64,000 nt of DNA from NCBI GenBank assembly GCA_035631315.1, contig DASQIZ010000069.1, positions 1 to 64,000 of the forward strand, in the 5' to 3' direction. Source of the stretch: 40CM-2-70-7 sp035631315. Its GTDB lineage: Bacteria; Gemmatimonadota; Gemmatimonadetes; Gemmatimonadales; GWC2-71-9. Numbering within the stretch: position 1 is the stretch's first letter; every line of letters starts with the position of its first letter. The notes under the pieces are model-generated. The model was not told the DNA's origin, did not search any database, and worked only from the letters and a program-made list of their open reading frames with translations. Shown piece by piece: positions 34,692-45,214 of the stretch. The position numbers and the translations under genes were made by a program.

Positions 34692-35878
34692 GAGAGCTTG
34701 GACTCCACGGCGTCGAGGATCTTTTCAGCCACTTCACGCTTGGAGAGGAGAGGAAGGGCCTGCACGTCCCCGTCGCGGGTAATGATCGTCACCTTGTTCG
34801 TGCTGACTTCGAATCCGGCGCCCGGCTCGGTGGCATCGTTGAGCACGATCGCATCGAGGTTCTTCTCCTTCAGCTTCCGCTCGGCGTGCTTCATCCCGTC
34901 CCCGGTCTCGAGCGCGAACCCTACCATCAGGCACTCCTTCGGCCTCCTGAGAGAAGCGAGGACATCGGGGGTCGGGGCGAGGGCCAGGGTCAGCTTGCCC
35001 TTGGCGCGCGGCCGCTTGGTCTTTTCGGCCTTTGCGGGCTTGAAGTCGGCCGGAGCCGCGGCCATGAAGAGCGCCGAGGCGCCGCCGAGCACGCGCTGAA
35101 CTTCGTTGTGGAGATCGTCGGTCGATTCGATGCGGATGACGGTGGCCCCGGACGGGGGAGCCAGGTCGGTCGGCCCGGCCACGAGCGTCACCACCGCGCC
35201 GCGGGCGAGCGCGGCTTCGGCGAGCGCATACCCCATCCGGCCTGACGAGGGGTTCGTGATCACCCGAACCGGATCCAGGTGTTCGCGCGTGGGCCCGGCG
35301 GTGACCACCACGTGCCGCCCCCGCCACGGCCCCGCGGGCGCGAGGAGCCGGCGCACTTCACTGAGGATCGCCTCCGGCTCACTCATCCGGCCGGGGCGCT
35401 CACTCGGTCCTTCGGCCAGCGCGCCGACCTCGGGACCGACGAAGTGCCAGCCGCGGTCCCGCAGCGTCTGGAGGTTGGACTGGGTGGCGGGGTGCGCATA
35501 CATCCCGTCGTTCATCGCAGGTGCCGCGAGAATCGGCGCGCTCCGGGCGACCAGAAGGGACGTGAGGAAATCATCGGCGAGCCCCTGCGCCGCGCGGGCG
35601 AGAAGCTGCGCGGTGGCCGGGGCTACGACCACGAGGTCGGGATGCTTGGCGAGATCGACGTGGGCCAGGGCGCGGCCCGGCTCCCAGAGGGAGGTAATCA
35701 CCTTGCGGCCGGTGAGGGCTTCGAAGGTGAGGGGCCGCACGAACTCCGTCGCCGCCTGGGTCATGACCACGTCCACGATGGCGCCATCTTCGGTGAGGCG
35801 CCGGGCGAGGATGCAGGACTTGTAACAGGCGATACCGCCCGACACGCCGAGCACGACGTGGCGGCCGGCGAGTCGCAT
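34688..35878 (-). CDS. coaBC: Bifunctional phosphopantothenoylcysteine decarboxylase/phosphopantothenate-cysteine ligase
   Basis: 396 residues. Two steps of CoA synthesis: CoaB joins cysteine to 4'-phosphopantothenate and CoaC decarboxylates the product. Seen: CoaC domain (1-180) with GVSGGIACYKSCILARRL, catalytic-His segment HVDLAKHPDLVVVAPATAQ, and PAMNDGMYAHPAT; CoaB domain with VTAGPTREHLDPVRVITNPS and SGRMGYALAEAA, MAAAPADFKP, and NDATEPGAGF. Full length. Start overlaps the rpoZ stop (TGATG). Confidence 0.95.
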   Translation of the reverse strand: MRLAGRHVVLGVSGGIACYKSCILARRLTEDGAIVDVVMTQAATEFVRPLTFEALTGRKVITSLWEPGRALAHVDLAKHPDLVVVAPATAQLLARAAQGLADDFLTSLLVARSAPILAAPAMNDGMYAHPATQSNLQTLRDRGWHFVGPEVGALAEGPSERPGRMSEPEAILSEVRRLLAPAGPWRGRHVVVTAGPTREHLDPVRVITNPSSGRMGYALAEAALARGAVVTLVAGPTDLAPPSGATVIRIESTDDLHNEVQRVLGGASALFMAAAPADFKPAKAEKTKRPRAKGKLTLALAPTPDVLASLRRPKECLMVGFALETGDGMKHAERKLKEKNLDAIVLNDATEPGAGFEVSTNKVTIITRDGDVQALPLLSKREVAEKILDAVESKLS

Positions 35879-36090
35879 CAGCCTTCCTGGCGGCGCCGCC
35901 GCACCATCTTGAACTGCAGGTGCCCCTGCACCAGCTCCTGCAGGGCCCGGGTGGTGAGCTTCTCTTCGAACTCCACCGAGCGATCCCGGGGGAACTCGTT
36001 GACGAATCGCGCGAACTTCGCCGCGACCAGGACGCCGAGGTATTTGTTCTGGGTCTGATTCGCGACTTCAATCGGGGTGATGATCCGCAT
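35878..36090 (-). CDS. rpoZ: RNA polymerase omega subunit
   Basis: 70 residues. Small subunit that helps fold and hold beta-prime in RNA polymerase. Seen: NKYLGVLVAAKFARFVNE (the family's conserved helix), KLTTRALQELVQGHL. The order gmk-rpoZ-coaBC is widely conserved and supports the call despite the short length. Confidence 0.88.
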   Translation of the reverse strand: MRIITPIEVANQTQNKYLGVLVAAKFARFVNEFPRDRSVEFEEKLTTRALQELVQGHLQFKMVRRRRQEG

Positions 36091-36099
36091 TGCTGCTCC

Positions 36100-36753
36100 T
36101 TATTCGGCCCCGGTCTGCTCCAGGGCCTCTGAGAGTCCAGTCAAGAACTCGTTCACGAGTGCCTGATATTGCGGCGGCCGCTCCGGAACGTCCTTCCCGT
36201 CGCGCGCGATGCTCGCCACGGCCTTCACCGCCAAGTCCAGCTGATCATTCATGACCACGTAGTCGTACGTCTTCGATTCGAGCACTTCCCCGCGGGCGAT
36301 CTCGAGCCGTTCGCGGATCTTTCCGATCCGGTCGGTGCGCCGGAACGTCAGCCGGCTCACCAAGGCCGCCGCACTCGGCGGGAGGATGAAGATGGCGACA
36401 GAGGCGGGCCGGTGGTATGCCTCCCGGACGGCGTGGGCGCCTTGAATCTCGATGTCCAGCACCACGTGACGGCCCGACGCCAGCACCCGGTCCACTTCGG
36501 CCTTCAGCGTGCCGTACCGCTCTCCCGCGTACTCCGCCCATTCCAGGAATTCGCCGGCCCCCACCTTGGCCTCGAACTCCGCCCGGCTCAGGAAGTGATA
36601 GGCCTCCCCGTTCACTTCCCCCGCACGCGGCGCGCGCGTGGTCGCGGACACCGAGTAGCCGAACTCCCTGGGCCAATCGGCCAGCAGCCGTTTCGCGATG
36701 GTCGTCTTGCCGCCACCCGAAGGCGACGACAGCACCACGACCTTCGGCGTCAC
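36100..36753 (-). CDS. gmk: Guanylate kinase
   Basis: 217 residues, GTG start overlapping the yicC stop. Phosphorylates GMP to GDP. Seen: P-loop LSSPSGGGKTTIAKRLL, SVSATTRAPRAGEVNGEAYH (GMP-binding), GEFLEWAEYAGERYGT, and VLDIEIQGAHAVRE. Length is normal. Part of yicC-gmk-rpoZ-coaBC, a common arrangement. Confidence 0.95.
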   Translation of the reverse strand: MTPKVVVLSSPSGGGKTTIAKRLLADWPREFGYSVSATTRAPRAGEVNGEAYHFLSRAEFEAKVGAGEFLEWAEYAGERYGTLKAEVDRVLASGRHVVLDIEIQGAHAVREAYHRPASVAIFILPPSAAALVSRLTFRRTDRIGKIRERLEIARGEVLESKTYDYVVMNDQLDLAVKAVASIARDGKDVPERPPQYQALVNEFLTGLSEALEQTGAE

Positions 36754-37628
36754 TCGAGATTCTCGAGCTGCTCCCGGAACCGTTCCAGCTCACCCTTCAT
36801 GGCGATCACCGTCTGCGTGATCTGCGCGTCGTTGGCTTTGGAGCCCATCGTGTTCACCTCGCGGAGGAGCTCCTGCGCGAGAAAGCCAAGCTGCTTGCCG
36901 ACCGCCGCCGAACCCCGTAGCGCGTCGCGACAGGCAGCGACGTGGGTCCGGAACCGGACCAGCTCTTCGGTGATGTCGACCCGGTCCGCCATCAGCGCGA
37001 TTTCGAGGGCCAACCGCTGCTCGTCGACGCGAACACCTGCCGCCAGCTCCGTCACCGACGCCTTCAATCGCTTCATCTCGGCGCTGAGCCGCTCGGGGGC
37101 TCGGACTTCGACTTTCTTGGCCCCCGCTTCGAGCGCATCGAGACGCGACAGAAGGTCACGCGCGAGCGCTTTGCCTTCCCGCTCTCGCATCGCCAAGACG
37201 TCCTTCGCGGCCGCCTCGACGATGGGCTGGATGTCGGCCCATTCGATGTCGGGCGAGCTCCCGTTCCCACCCGATCGCAGCACCTCGGGGTGCCGCGCCA
37301 CGAGCCCGACGTCCGGGTCCCCCTTCAGGCGGAGCTTCTTCTTCAAGTCGCGCATCGCGTCCACCACCGCGCGAGCCCGATCGAGGTCCACCGTGACGCC
37401 GTCCACGCCCGCAGGCGCCTCCACCCACCGCGCGGAGACCGACACGTGCCCGCGGTCGAGCAGCTGCCGGAGCCGCTCCCGCAGCTCACCCTCGGCGCCG
37501 GACAGCTCGCCGGGCAGCTTGAGCTGAGGGTTGTAGTAGCGGTGATTCACGGTGCGGATGTCGATCCGCAGCCGTCCACCCGCCACTGCCCCATCGGCGG
37601 AACCGAACCCCGTCATGCTTCTTGGCAC
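36750..37628 (-). CDS. yicC: YicC/YloC family endoribonuclease
   Basis: 292 residues. The family cleaves RNA and shares long N- and C-terminal domains. Seen: RSMTGFGSADG at the N-terminus, DIRTVNHRYYNPQLKLP, EIALMADRVDITEELVRF and the C-terminal NTMGSKANDAQITQTVI with QLENLE end. GTG start at 37626-37628 gives the usual residues before RSMTGFG. Overlaps gmk by GTGA. Confidence 0.92.
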   Translation of the reverse strand: MPRSMTGFGSADGAVAGGRLRIDIRTVNHRYYNPQLKLPGELSGAEGELRERLRQLLDRGHVSVSARWVEAPAGVDGVTVDLDRARAVVDAMRDLKKKLRLKGDPDVGLVARHPEVLRSGGNGSSPDIEWADIQPIVEAAAKDVLAMREREGKALARDLLSRLDALEAGAKKVEVRAPERLSAEMKRLKASVTELAAGVRVDEQRLALEIALMADRVDITEELVRFRTHVAACRDALRGSAAVGKQLGFLAQELLREVNTMGSKANDAQITQTVIAMKGELERFREQLENLE

Positions 37629-37652
37629 AGTCCAGAAAGCTACCCGGGGAGC

Positions 37653-39490
37653 TCAATTATTGAAGGTCCAGCGGACTCCATAGACCTGCGCGTTCTTGGG
37701 GTAGTCCGAGCCGACGACGTACTGGGACCGCATGTAGTTGTTGTTGCGGATCTGCCAGAAGACCACCACCCCCGCGATCTGCATCTCGAGGTTGGTCTCG
37801 GTGAACGCGGCGCCATGGACCGGCTGCTGGCCGGCCACGGAAATCCCGCCCAGCGGTGACCGGCTCCACGATTCCGCCGCGTATTCCGCGCGCAGCCGGA
37901 AGATGCCACTTCGGAACACCCGCCAGAACTTGGAGTCGAAGGTGAGTGAGTAGCGGCCGTGCGTGGGCGGCATGAAGGCGCCCCCACCGATCCGTGGCTG
38001 GTAGTACCAGCCGGAAAGCGTGAACCCCGGATAGGGCCGGATGCTGGCCTGAAAGGTCGCGACCGTGGTCTGCGGCGTGGGCGGCAGTGACCGCACCGCC
38101 GGGACTCCCAGCGCAAAGCCGATGGGCCTGTAAGGGTCGAGCCGTGCGGTCCCCGCTTCGACCGACGCGAAGCGGCTGTCCCAGCGTACCGCTCCGGAGT
38201 AGTCGACCGTGGTCTGCACTGAATCCTGCGCCAGCGCCGGCGCCTGGAGGTCCCGCGCCCAGGCAGCGTCACCTCGCAGGGAGAACCCGAGGGGAAGCGC
38301 GATTCCTGCCGAGCCGTGGGCGCGCGTGCCATGGCGTCCGCCACGGTACGCCGAGTGGCGGGCGTCGGCAGCCAGGGTGATCCACGGGAGCGGCGTCAGC
38401 GACGCGCGACCGTCGAATCGCAGTGGCCACGTGCGATCAGAGAACGTGGCCGTCACGCCGACGGCCGCCCGATCGAGCGTCTCACTGAAATCGAACTGAT
38501 CCTGCCACATCGACCGACTCACTTCCAACGCCGTGTCCCCACTCGCCGTCGTGGCAGAGAGCGCCGCCTGCGCGCGGAAGCCGAGTCCGTCGTCACGCTG
38601 TGCGTAGAAAGCGCGGAACATCGCATCCGAGCGCTTGGCCTTCCAATGTTGGATGGCGAGCGTCGTGTCCGTGACTCCCTGAACCTGCGGACTCTGGTCC
38701 CAACTCGACACGATCAGCTCGTACTCGGCACCGTACTGGGGGCTCGGGATGTAGTCGCCCTTGAGCCAGACGTCGACGCCGTTGAACGGCGTGGTCGTCG
38801 TTCCCGGATTGCCGTTGGTGTTGTTGTAGTCGGCGCCGAGAGTCAAACCGAATCCGGAGAGCCAGCGCTTTGCGAACCCGCCGCGGTATCCGGTGGTGGA
38901 GAACTGCCCCGTCTTCACGTCCACTTCGCTGGTCGCGAACGTCGACCGTTGTCGCATCGTGACGAGATAGACGCGCAGGGATCCCGGGAGCACCTGGACC
39001 TCAACCCGTTCCATGGGACCGAGAGGAATGCGCGCCGGGTCCAGCCACACGGAGTCGCGGCCGAGGGGCACGTACGGGACGCCGTCGAGGTAGACCTCGA
39101 GGGCGGCCGGTCCCCTGCCCGCGTAGAGCACGGGTTCTACCGCGCCGTAGAAACCCGGACGCGCGATGAACACGCCGGGGATGTGGTTCAACAAGTCCGA
39201 CAGCGTGACGATGTTCGAGAAGACGATCGAGTCGTGCGGGAAGACGTACCGGTCCCCGCGTGGCAGCGCCCCGCTCGGCACAGTGGCCGGCATCACCGGC
39301 AGGTAATGCGGGATCGTGTCCTTCGGTGTCGTGTCCTTCTTGGCGCCGAGCGTATCGGGGGGCGTCGTGTCACCCGGAGCCTGCGCGTGAGCCGTGTCCG
39401 CCGGTGGACGCACCGGCTTCCGAGTGGTGTCGCTCTGTGCGCGAAGGGGCGCCGCTGCGGCTAAGCCTGCAGCGATTGCCAGCGCGAGCT

Positions 39491-39494
<4 letters not shown>
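37653..39494 (-). CDS. Outer-membrane TonB-receptor-like protein with plug domain
   Basis: About 613 residues. Seen: an N-terminal signal-like segment (KLALAIAAGLAAAAPLRAQ), a Pro/Thr/Asp-rich linker of repeated DTT and DTTPKDT units, a plug-like segment (VTLSDLLNHIPGVFIARPG, AALEVYLDGVPYVPLG, MERVEVQVLPGSLRVYLV) near residues 105-190, then beta-strand-rich sequence ending in an aromatic-rich last strand GVRWTFNN. No TonB box is obvious. Start is unclear: no ATG, GTG or TTG lies at the signal peptide; a GTA at 39492-39494 overlaps the pepA stop (GTAA) and a CTG lies at 39482. The substrate is unknown. Confidence 0.78.
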
Positions 39495-40980
<1,486 letters not shown>

Positions 40981-40984
<4 letters not shown>

Positions 40985-42213
40985 TTGAGGTGCGCGATGA
41001 TCGCGTCGGCGAAAGTGGAGGTCGGGACTTCGGTGGCGCCGGGCATCTGCCGGGCGAGGTCGTACGTGACCTTCTTGGCGGCGAGCGCCCCTTCGATGCC
41101 GGCGATGATCGCCTTGCCGGCCGCTCCCCAGCCGATCTCCTCGAGCATCATCACGCCCGACAAGATCACACTGCCGGGGTTCACCTTGTCCTGCCCGGCG
41201 TACTTCGGCGCGGTCCCGTGCGTGGCCTCGAACACCGCGAAGCCGTCCCCGACATTCGCCCCGGGCGCCATGCCCAACCCGCCGACCTGCGCGGCGCAGG
41301 CATCCGACAGATAGTCACCGTTCAGATTCGACGTCGCGATCACCGAGTACTCGTCAGGGCGCAGCAGGACCTGCTGGAACATCGCGTCGGCGATGCGGTC
41401 CTTCATGACGATCTTGCCCTTCCCGCCCTCCGCTTCCGTAACCGTCTGCGTGGCGAACTTCTCCTTCGCGAGCTGGTAGCCCCAATCGCGGAACGCGCCC
41501 TCGGTGAATTTCTGAATGTTCCCCTTGTGGACGAGGGTCACCGAGGCCTTGCCATGATCCACGGCGTATTGAATCGCCTTGGCCACCAGACGCTGAGATC
41601 CGAACTTGGACATCGGCTTCACGCCGATGGCGCTACCCTGCCGCAGCGTCTTCACGCCGAGCTGGTCGACGAGAAAGTCCCGCAACTTGTCTGCTTTCTC
41701 GCTCCCCGCTTCGAATTCGATCCCGGCGTACACATCCTCGATGTTCTCGCGGAAGATCACGACGTCGAGCCTCTGCGGCTCGCGCACCGGAGCCGGGACG
41801 CCGGCGAACCACCGCACCGGCCGGATGCAGGCGTAGAGGTCGAGGAGCTGACGGAGGGCGACGTTGAGGGACCGCATCCCGCCACCCACCGGCGTGGTCA
41901 GTGGTCCCTTTATGGCGACCCGGTTCTCGCGGATCACCGCCAGCGTCTCGTCGGGCAGCCAGTTGCCGGTCGCCTTGAACGCCTTCTCGCCGGCCAGGAC
42001 TTCCTTCCAGACGATGGCCCGCTTGCCGCCGAACGCCTTGGCGACGGCCGCGTCGAGCACGCGCTGCGAGGCCCGCCAGATGTCGGGACCGGTGCCGTCG
42101 CCTTCGATGAATGGGATGATAGGGTGATCGGGAACGACCCAACGGCCACTCTGGTAGTCGATCTTGCCGCCGGCTTGAGGCACCGCGACCTCATCTCGAA
42201 GGGTTAGGGCCAT
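40981..42213 (-). CDS. icd: Isocitrate dehydrogenase (NADP-dependent)
   Basis: 410 residues from the ATG at 42211-42213. Decarboxylates isocitrate to 2-oxoglutarate in the TCA cycle. Seen: PFIEGDGTGPDIWRAS, substrate-binding GPLTTPVGGGMRSLNVALRQ, VIFRENIEDVYAGIEFE, KGNIQKFTEGAFRDW, and ATSNLNGDYLSDACAAQVGG followed by EATHGTAPKYAGQDKVNPGS. Pattern fits the bacterial type I NADP enzyme. First gene of the long minus-strand operon, divergent from the small metal-binding protein gene. Confidence 0.95.
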
Positions 42214-42231
42214 CCACAGGAAGCATGAGTC

Positions 42232-42239
42232 TATATATT
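42232..42239 (+). promoter_or_regulatory. -10-like element in the icd/42249 divergent region
   Basis: TATATATT contains TATATT at 42234-42239, nine bases before the ATG at 42249, the same layout as at dcd, suggesting a leaderless transcript. On the minus strand the near-palindromic TATATA lies 18 bases from the icd start and could serve that gene too. No clear -35 on either side. Confidence 0.4.
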
Positions 42240-42248
42240 CCCCTACCG

Positions 42249-42614
42249 ATGCCGCAACGACGGTCGCCGCTTCTCGCGCTGATCCTGACCCTGGCCCTGG
42301 TGGCGTACCCCGCCACGATGCCTCTGGCCATGGCCGCCGAAGTGCCGGCGTCCATGCCGATGTCGATGGATGGGCACACCCCGTGCCCTCACGCACATCA
42401 GCCCGCGCACCATCACCACGCCATCAGCACGTGTTGCGCGGGTGCCTGCGGCACCTGCCCCATCATCTCCGTCTCCGCAGGCGTTCCCCCCCGGATCGGC
42501 CCTTCCGCCCGGGTGATGGTGTTCCAGAACGACCTCCCCGCGTCGCCTGAACAGTCTGCCGTTCGTCGTCTCCCCTATTCCATCGGTCCTCCTCCCGCTT
42601 CCAGTCTCGCCTAG
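42249..42614 (+). CDS. Small secreted Met/His/Cys-rich putative metal-binding protein
   Basis: 121 residues. Seen: a signal peptide after MPQRRSPLL (ALILTLALVAYPATMPLAMA), then a cluster of likely metal ligands, MPMSMDGHTPCPHAHQPAHH, followed by CCAGACGTCP, and a plain Pro/Ser-rich tail. No family is certain; it resembles in layout small copper- or zinc-handling proteins that precede outer-membrane metal receptors. The ATG at 42249 follows TATATT by nine bases; an in-frame ATG at 42225 lies before that element. The TonB-dependent receptor gene starts 73 bases later on the same strand. Confidence 0.65.
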   Translation: MPQRRSPLLALILTLALVAYPATMPLAMAAEVPASMPMSMDGHTPCPHAHQPAHHHHAISTCCAGACGTCPIISVSAGVPPRIGPSARVMVFQNDLPASPEQSAVRRLPYSIGPPPASSLA

Positions 42615-42687
42615 CACACCCACAACTGGGCCGTCTGGACTCCGGGACCGCGCGCTCGCGCTCCCGCTGACTTGCGTGAGGACACAC

Positions 42688-44688
42688 ATGAAGAAGACGT
42701 TGCTGAGCCTGGGCACGCTGTGCGCGTGCGCCACGTTCTCTTTGCCGGCGCAACAGAGCGACACGCTCCATGTGCACGGTGACAGCCTCAATCACCACCC
42801 CATCACCCTTGACGCGATCACGGTGACGGCGGCGCCCGTCAAACCGCACGAGCCCGCGACGACGGTGAAGATCTCGCCGTCCGTCATTCAGCAGACGCCG
42901 GCCACCGACGCCTACGACCTGCTCCGGCAGGTCTCGGGGATCGAGGTGCACGAGCAGGGCCAGGGGCCCGGTTTCGCGTCGGACGCGTCGGTGCGCGGCT
43001 TTTCGTCGGACCACTCGACCGACATCGCGCTCTGGGTGGATGGCGTGCCGAACAACGAGCCCGTGAACGGACACGCCGAGGGCTACAACGACTGGAATCT
43101 GCTCTTTCCGGAGGCGATCTCGGAGATCGACGTCCTCAAAGGACCCACGAGTGCGGTGTACGGCAACTTCGCCTTCGCCGGCGTGGTGAACGTCCAGACG
43201 CTCGAGCGCACCGACGGAACGTCTCTCTATCTGGATCCCGGCTCGTACGGTCATTGGGGTGGAACGCTGCTCACGGGCTACGACCGGGGAACGAATGGCG
43301 GAGTCTTCGGCCTGCGCGGTGAGCATGAGGATGGCTGGCGGCCCAACAGCGCCTACGACCTCGGCCAGGCGCACGCGCGCGTGGTTCAGGGGCTCTCGTC
43401 CGTGACGACGCTCGACGCCGGCGTCGAGCTGTACTCCACCCAGTGGAAATCCCCGGGCTTCCTCTCCGACAGCGCGTTCCAGGCCAGTGATTTCGGCCGG
43501 GTCGAGAACCCGACCGACGGTGGCTACAAGCATCGCGCGCAGGAACGTGTGAGCTTCCGCGTGCTGGCGGGTCCCTCACTGCTCTGGCGGACGACGTTCT
43601 ACTCCACACAAGGCCGCTGGCAGCTCTACCTCACCATTCCTCCGGAGTCTGGTGGCGGCGAAGGCACGGGCAGTCAGACCGAGGAAGAGGACAAGCGGTA
43701 CGGCCTGGGCATGACGAGCGCGCTGACCTGGTATCTCGATCGCGCGGAGATCACCGTGGGCACCGAAACGCGGTACGATCACTCGCGGTATGAAAACTGG
43801 TTCACGACGGACCGCGTTCGCGATTCCGCCCAGACGCTGGTGAATGCGCATCAGGGCTCGGCCGCGCTCTTCGCCCAATCGAGCGAGGACCTCGGCCCGC
43901 ACTTCCGCCTGTCCCTCGGTGGCCGGATCGATTTCCAGAATACCGGCGCAACACCGGACAGCGGCCCGGCCGCGAGTCACGGCAAGGCCATCTTCTCACC
44001 GAAGCTCGGCCTGCTCTATCACCTCCCGGTGGCGGGTGACGTCTACGCCAACGTGTCTCGCGGGTTCCGGCAGACCGACGGCGTGATCGAAAACCCATAC
44101 CTGCCGTTCATTACGGTCTGGGCGTACGAGGCAGGCTTCAAGGTGGACGGGAGCGTCGTGAACGCGAGCATCGCGCTCTTTCGGAACGACGTGAGCAATG
44201 AGCAGACCTTCAATCCCATCCTCCTCACCAGCGTGAGCGGAGGCTCGAGCCGGCGCCAAGGCGTCGAGGTGGATTTCCTCGCGCGTCTGGCACCGTCGGT
44301 GCACCTCACCGGTGACTGGACGGTCACAGACGCGAAGTACGACCACCTGATCACCGAGACCGGTGACACGCTGAACGGCGCGCGCGTCTTCAATACGGCG
44401 AAGTTCACCGGCATCTCGGCGCTCGAAGTGGCGCCCGACAGCGCCCCCTGGCGGCTGCGGCTGTCGACGAACGTCGTCGGTCCATACAGCCCCCTTGATG
44501 AGCCGGGCGTGACTCTCCCGACCTATGCGCTGTTCCATCTGTCTGGTGGGCTACGGGTCGGGCGTTCCGAGCTGCAGGTGGGAGTCCGGAATCTCTTGAA
44601 CCACGAGTATCCGGAGCTGGAAGCGGGCGGGTTTGTGACGCCGGGTGAGCCGAGGTCCGTTTTCGGGACGATCCGCTACACGTTCTAA
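42688..44688 (+). CDS. TonB-dependent receptor
   Basis: 666 residues with a signal peptide (KKTLLSLGTLCACATFSLPA). Outer-membrane importer. Seen: possible TonB box region LDAITVTAAPV near residue 40, plug domain (about 50-175: DAYDLLRQVSGIEVHEQG, SVRGFSSDHSTDIALWVDGV, AISEIDVLKGPTSAVYGNFA), and a barrel ending in the signature LRVGRSELQVGVRNLLNHEY and a C-terminal RYTF. ATG at 42688 has GAGG seven bases upstream. It follows the Met/His/Cys-rich protein, so a metal or metal-chelate substrate is a reasonable guess; the plug has HSTD and HAEGYND but no proof of specificity. Confidence 0.88.
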   Translation: MKKTLLSLGTLCACATFSLPAQQSDTLHVHGDSLNHHPITLDAITVTAAPVKPHEPATTVKISPSVIQQTPATDAYDLLRQVSGIEVHEQGQGPGFASDASVRGFSSDHSTDIALWVDGVPNNEPVNGHAEGYNDWNLLFPEAISEIDVLKGPTSAVYGNFAFAGVVNVQTLERTDGTSLYLDPGSYGHWGGTLLTGYDRGTNGGVFGLRGEHEDGWRPNSAYDLGQAHARVVQGLSSVTTLDAGVELYSTQWKSPGFLSDSAFQASDFGRVENPTDGGYKHRAQERVSFRVLAGPSLLWRTTFYSTQGRWQLYLTIPPESGGGEGTGSQTEEEDKRYGLGMTSALTWYLDRAEITVGTETRYDHSRYENWFTTDRVRDSAQTLVNAHQGSAALFAQSSEDLGPHFRLSLGGRIDFQNTGATPDSGPAASHGKAIFSPKLGLLYHLPVAGDVYANVSRGFRQTDGVIENPYLPFITVWAYEAGFKVDGSVVNASIALFRNDVSNEQTFNPILLTSVSGGSSRRQGVEVDFLARLAPSVHLTGDWTVTDAKYDHLITETGDTLNGARVFNTAKFTGISALEVAPDSAPWRLRLSTNVVGPYSPLDEPGVTLPTYALFHLSGGLRVGRSELQVGVRNLLNHEYPELEAGGFVTPGEPRSVFGTIRYTF

Positions 44689-44699
44689 GCTTCGCGGCG

Positions 44700-44797
44700 A
44701 ACAGCGCCGGGCCCTTCCGTCGTCTGCCGTGCGCGTTCAGGATCAAATCGGACCCCGTGAAAGGCGCACAGAGGCCGACTCCGGGCCCGGCGCTGTT
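44700..44797. repeat. 98-base inverted repeat with 15-base perfect arms
   Basis: AACAGCGCCGGGCCC (44700-44714) and its exact complement GGGCCCGGCGCTGTT (44783-44797). Further pairings occur inside: GTGCGC with GCGCAC and TTCA with TGAA, so the RNA can fold into one long imperfect stem. It lies between the converging receptor (ends 44688) and the B2-like gene (ends 44804). Could be a bidirectional terminator, a structured RNA or a small palindromic mobile element. Confidence 0.7.
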
Positions 44798-44803
44798 TAC
44801 GTC

Positions 44804-45214
44804 TTAGCGAGTTGCCTCAAGCGGTTCAGGAAACCGGGCAATTGGCGTGTGGACTGCTGCATGGTCCTCGTCAGCTTCCAAGTATGGTCTGTCGCTCGAT
44901 GTCAGCCACGCGTGGGCGCTCACGTCGCCACCCCCACGAACGCCGATCCACAACTGAACTGGCCTGCCGGCGTGCCGCAGGAGCGCGTACAGCACCACGG
45001 CGCGCCGGAGGCAGGTTCGCCGCCAGGGCCACGGGAGTGCATTGAGGATCTTGTCGACCCACACGGCGAGTGCCTGGTCATCAAGAGACACCGAAGCCGG
45101 CGAGCTTGCCGAGATCAGCGGGAGGAGGCGGGACAGCGAGAAGATTTCGAGCAGCGGTGGCGCTGCGAGGGCGACGAGTAGTGCCCGGAGGCGCCAGACC
45201 GGCGGGAGCGTCAG
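44804..45214 (-). CDS. Lasso-peptide biosynthesis B2-like protease (orphan)
   Basis: 136 residues if translation starts at the CTG (45212-45214) that overlaps the upstream stop as CTGA; there is no ATG, GTG or TTG in frame nearby. Seen: N-terminal hydrophobic helices as in B2 proteins (RLRALLVALAAPPLLEIF), then the papain-like core: RTCLRRAVVLYALLRHAGRP with the likely nucleophile Cys, LWIGVRGG, and AHAWL with the likely catalytic His. This matches PF13471 (transglutaminase-like B2 leader peptidase). No lasso cyclase (asparagine synthetase-like), precursor or recognition element is nearby. It follows the two PHM-like paralogues on the same strand. Confidence 0.72.
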   Translation of the reverse strand: MTLPPVWRLRALLVALAAPPLLEIFSLSRLLPLISASSPASVSLDDQALAVWVDKILNALPWPWRRTCLRRAVVLYALLRHAGRPVQLWIGVRGGGDVSAHAWLTSSDRPYLEADEDHAAVHTPIARFPEPLEATR

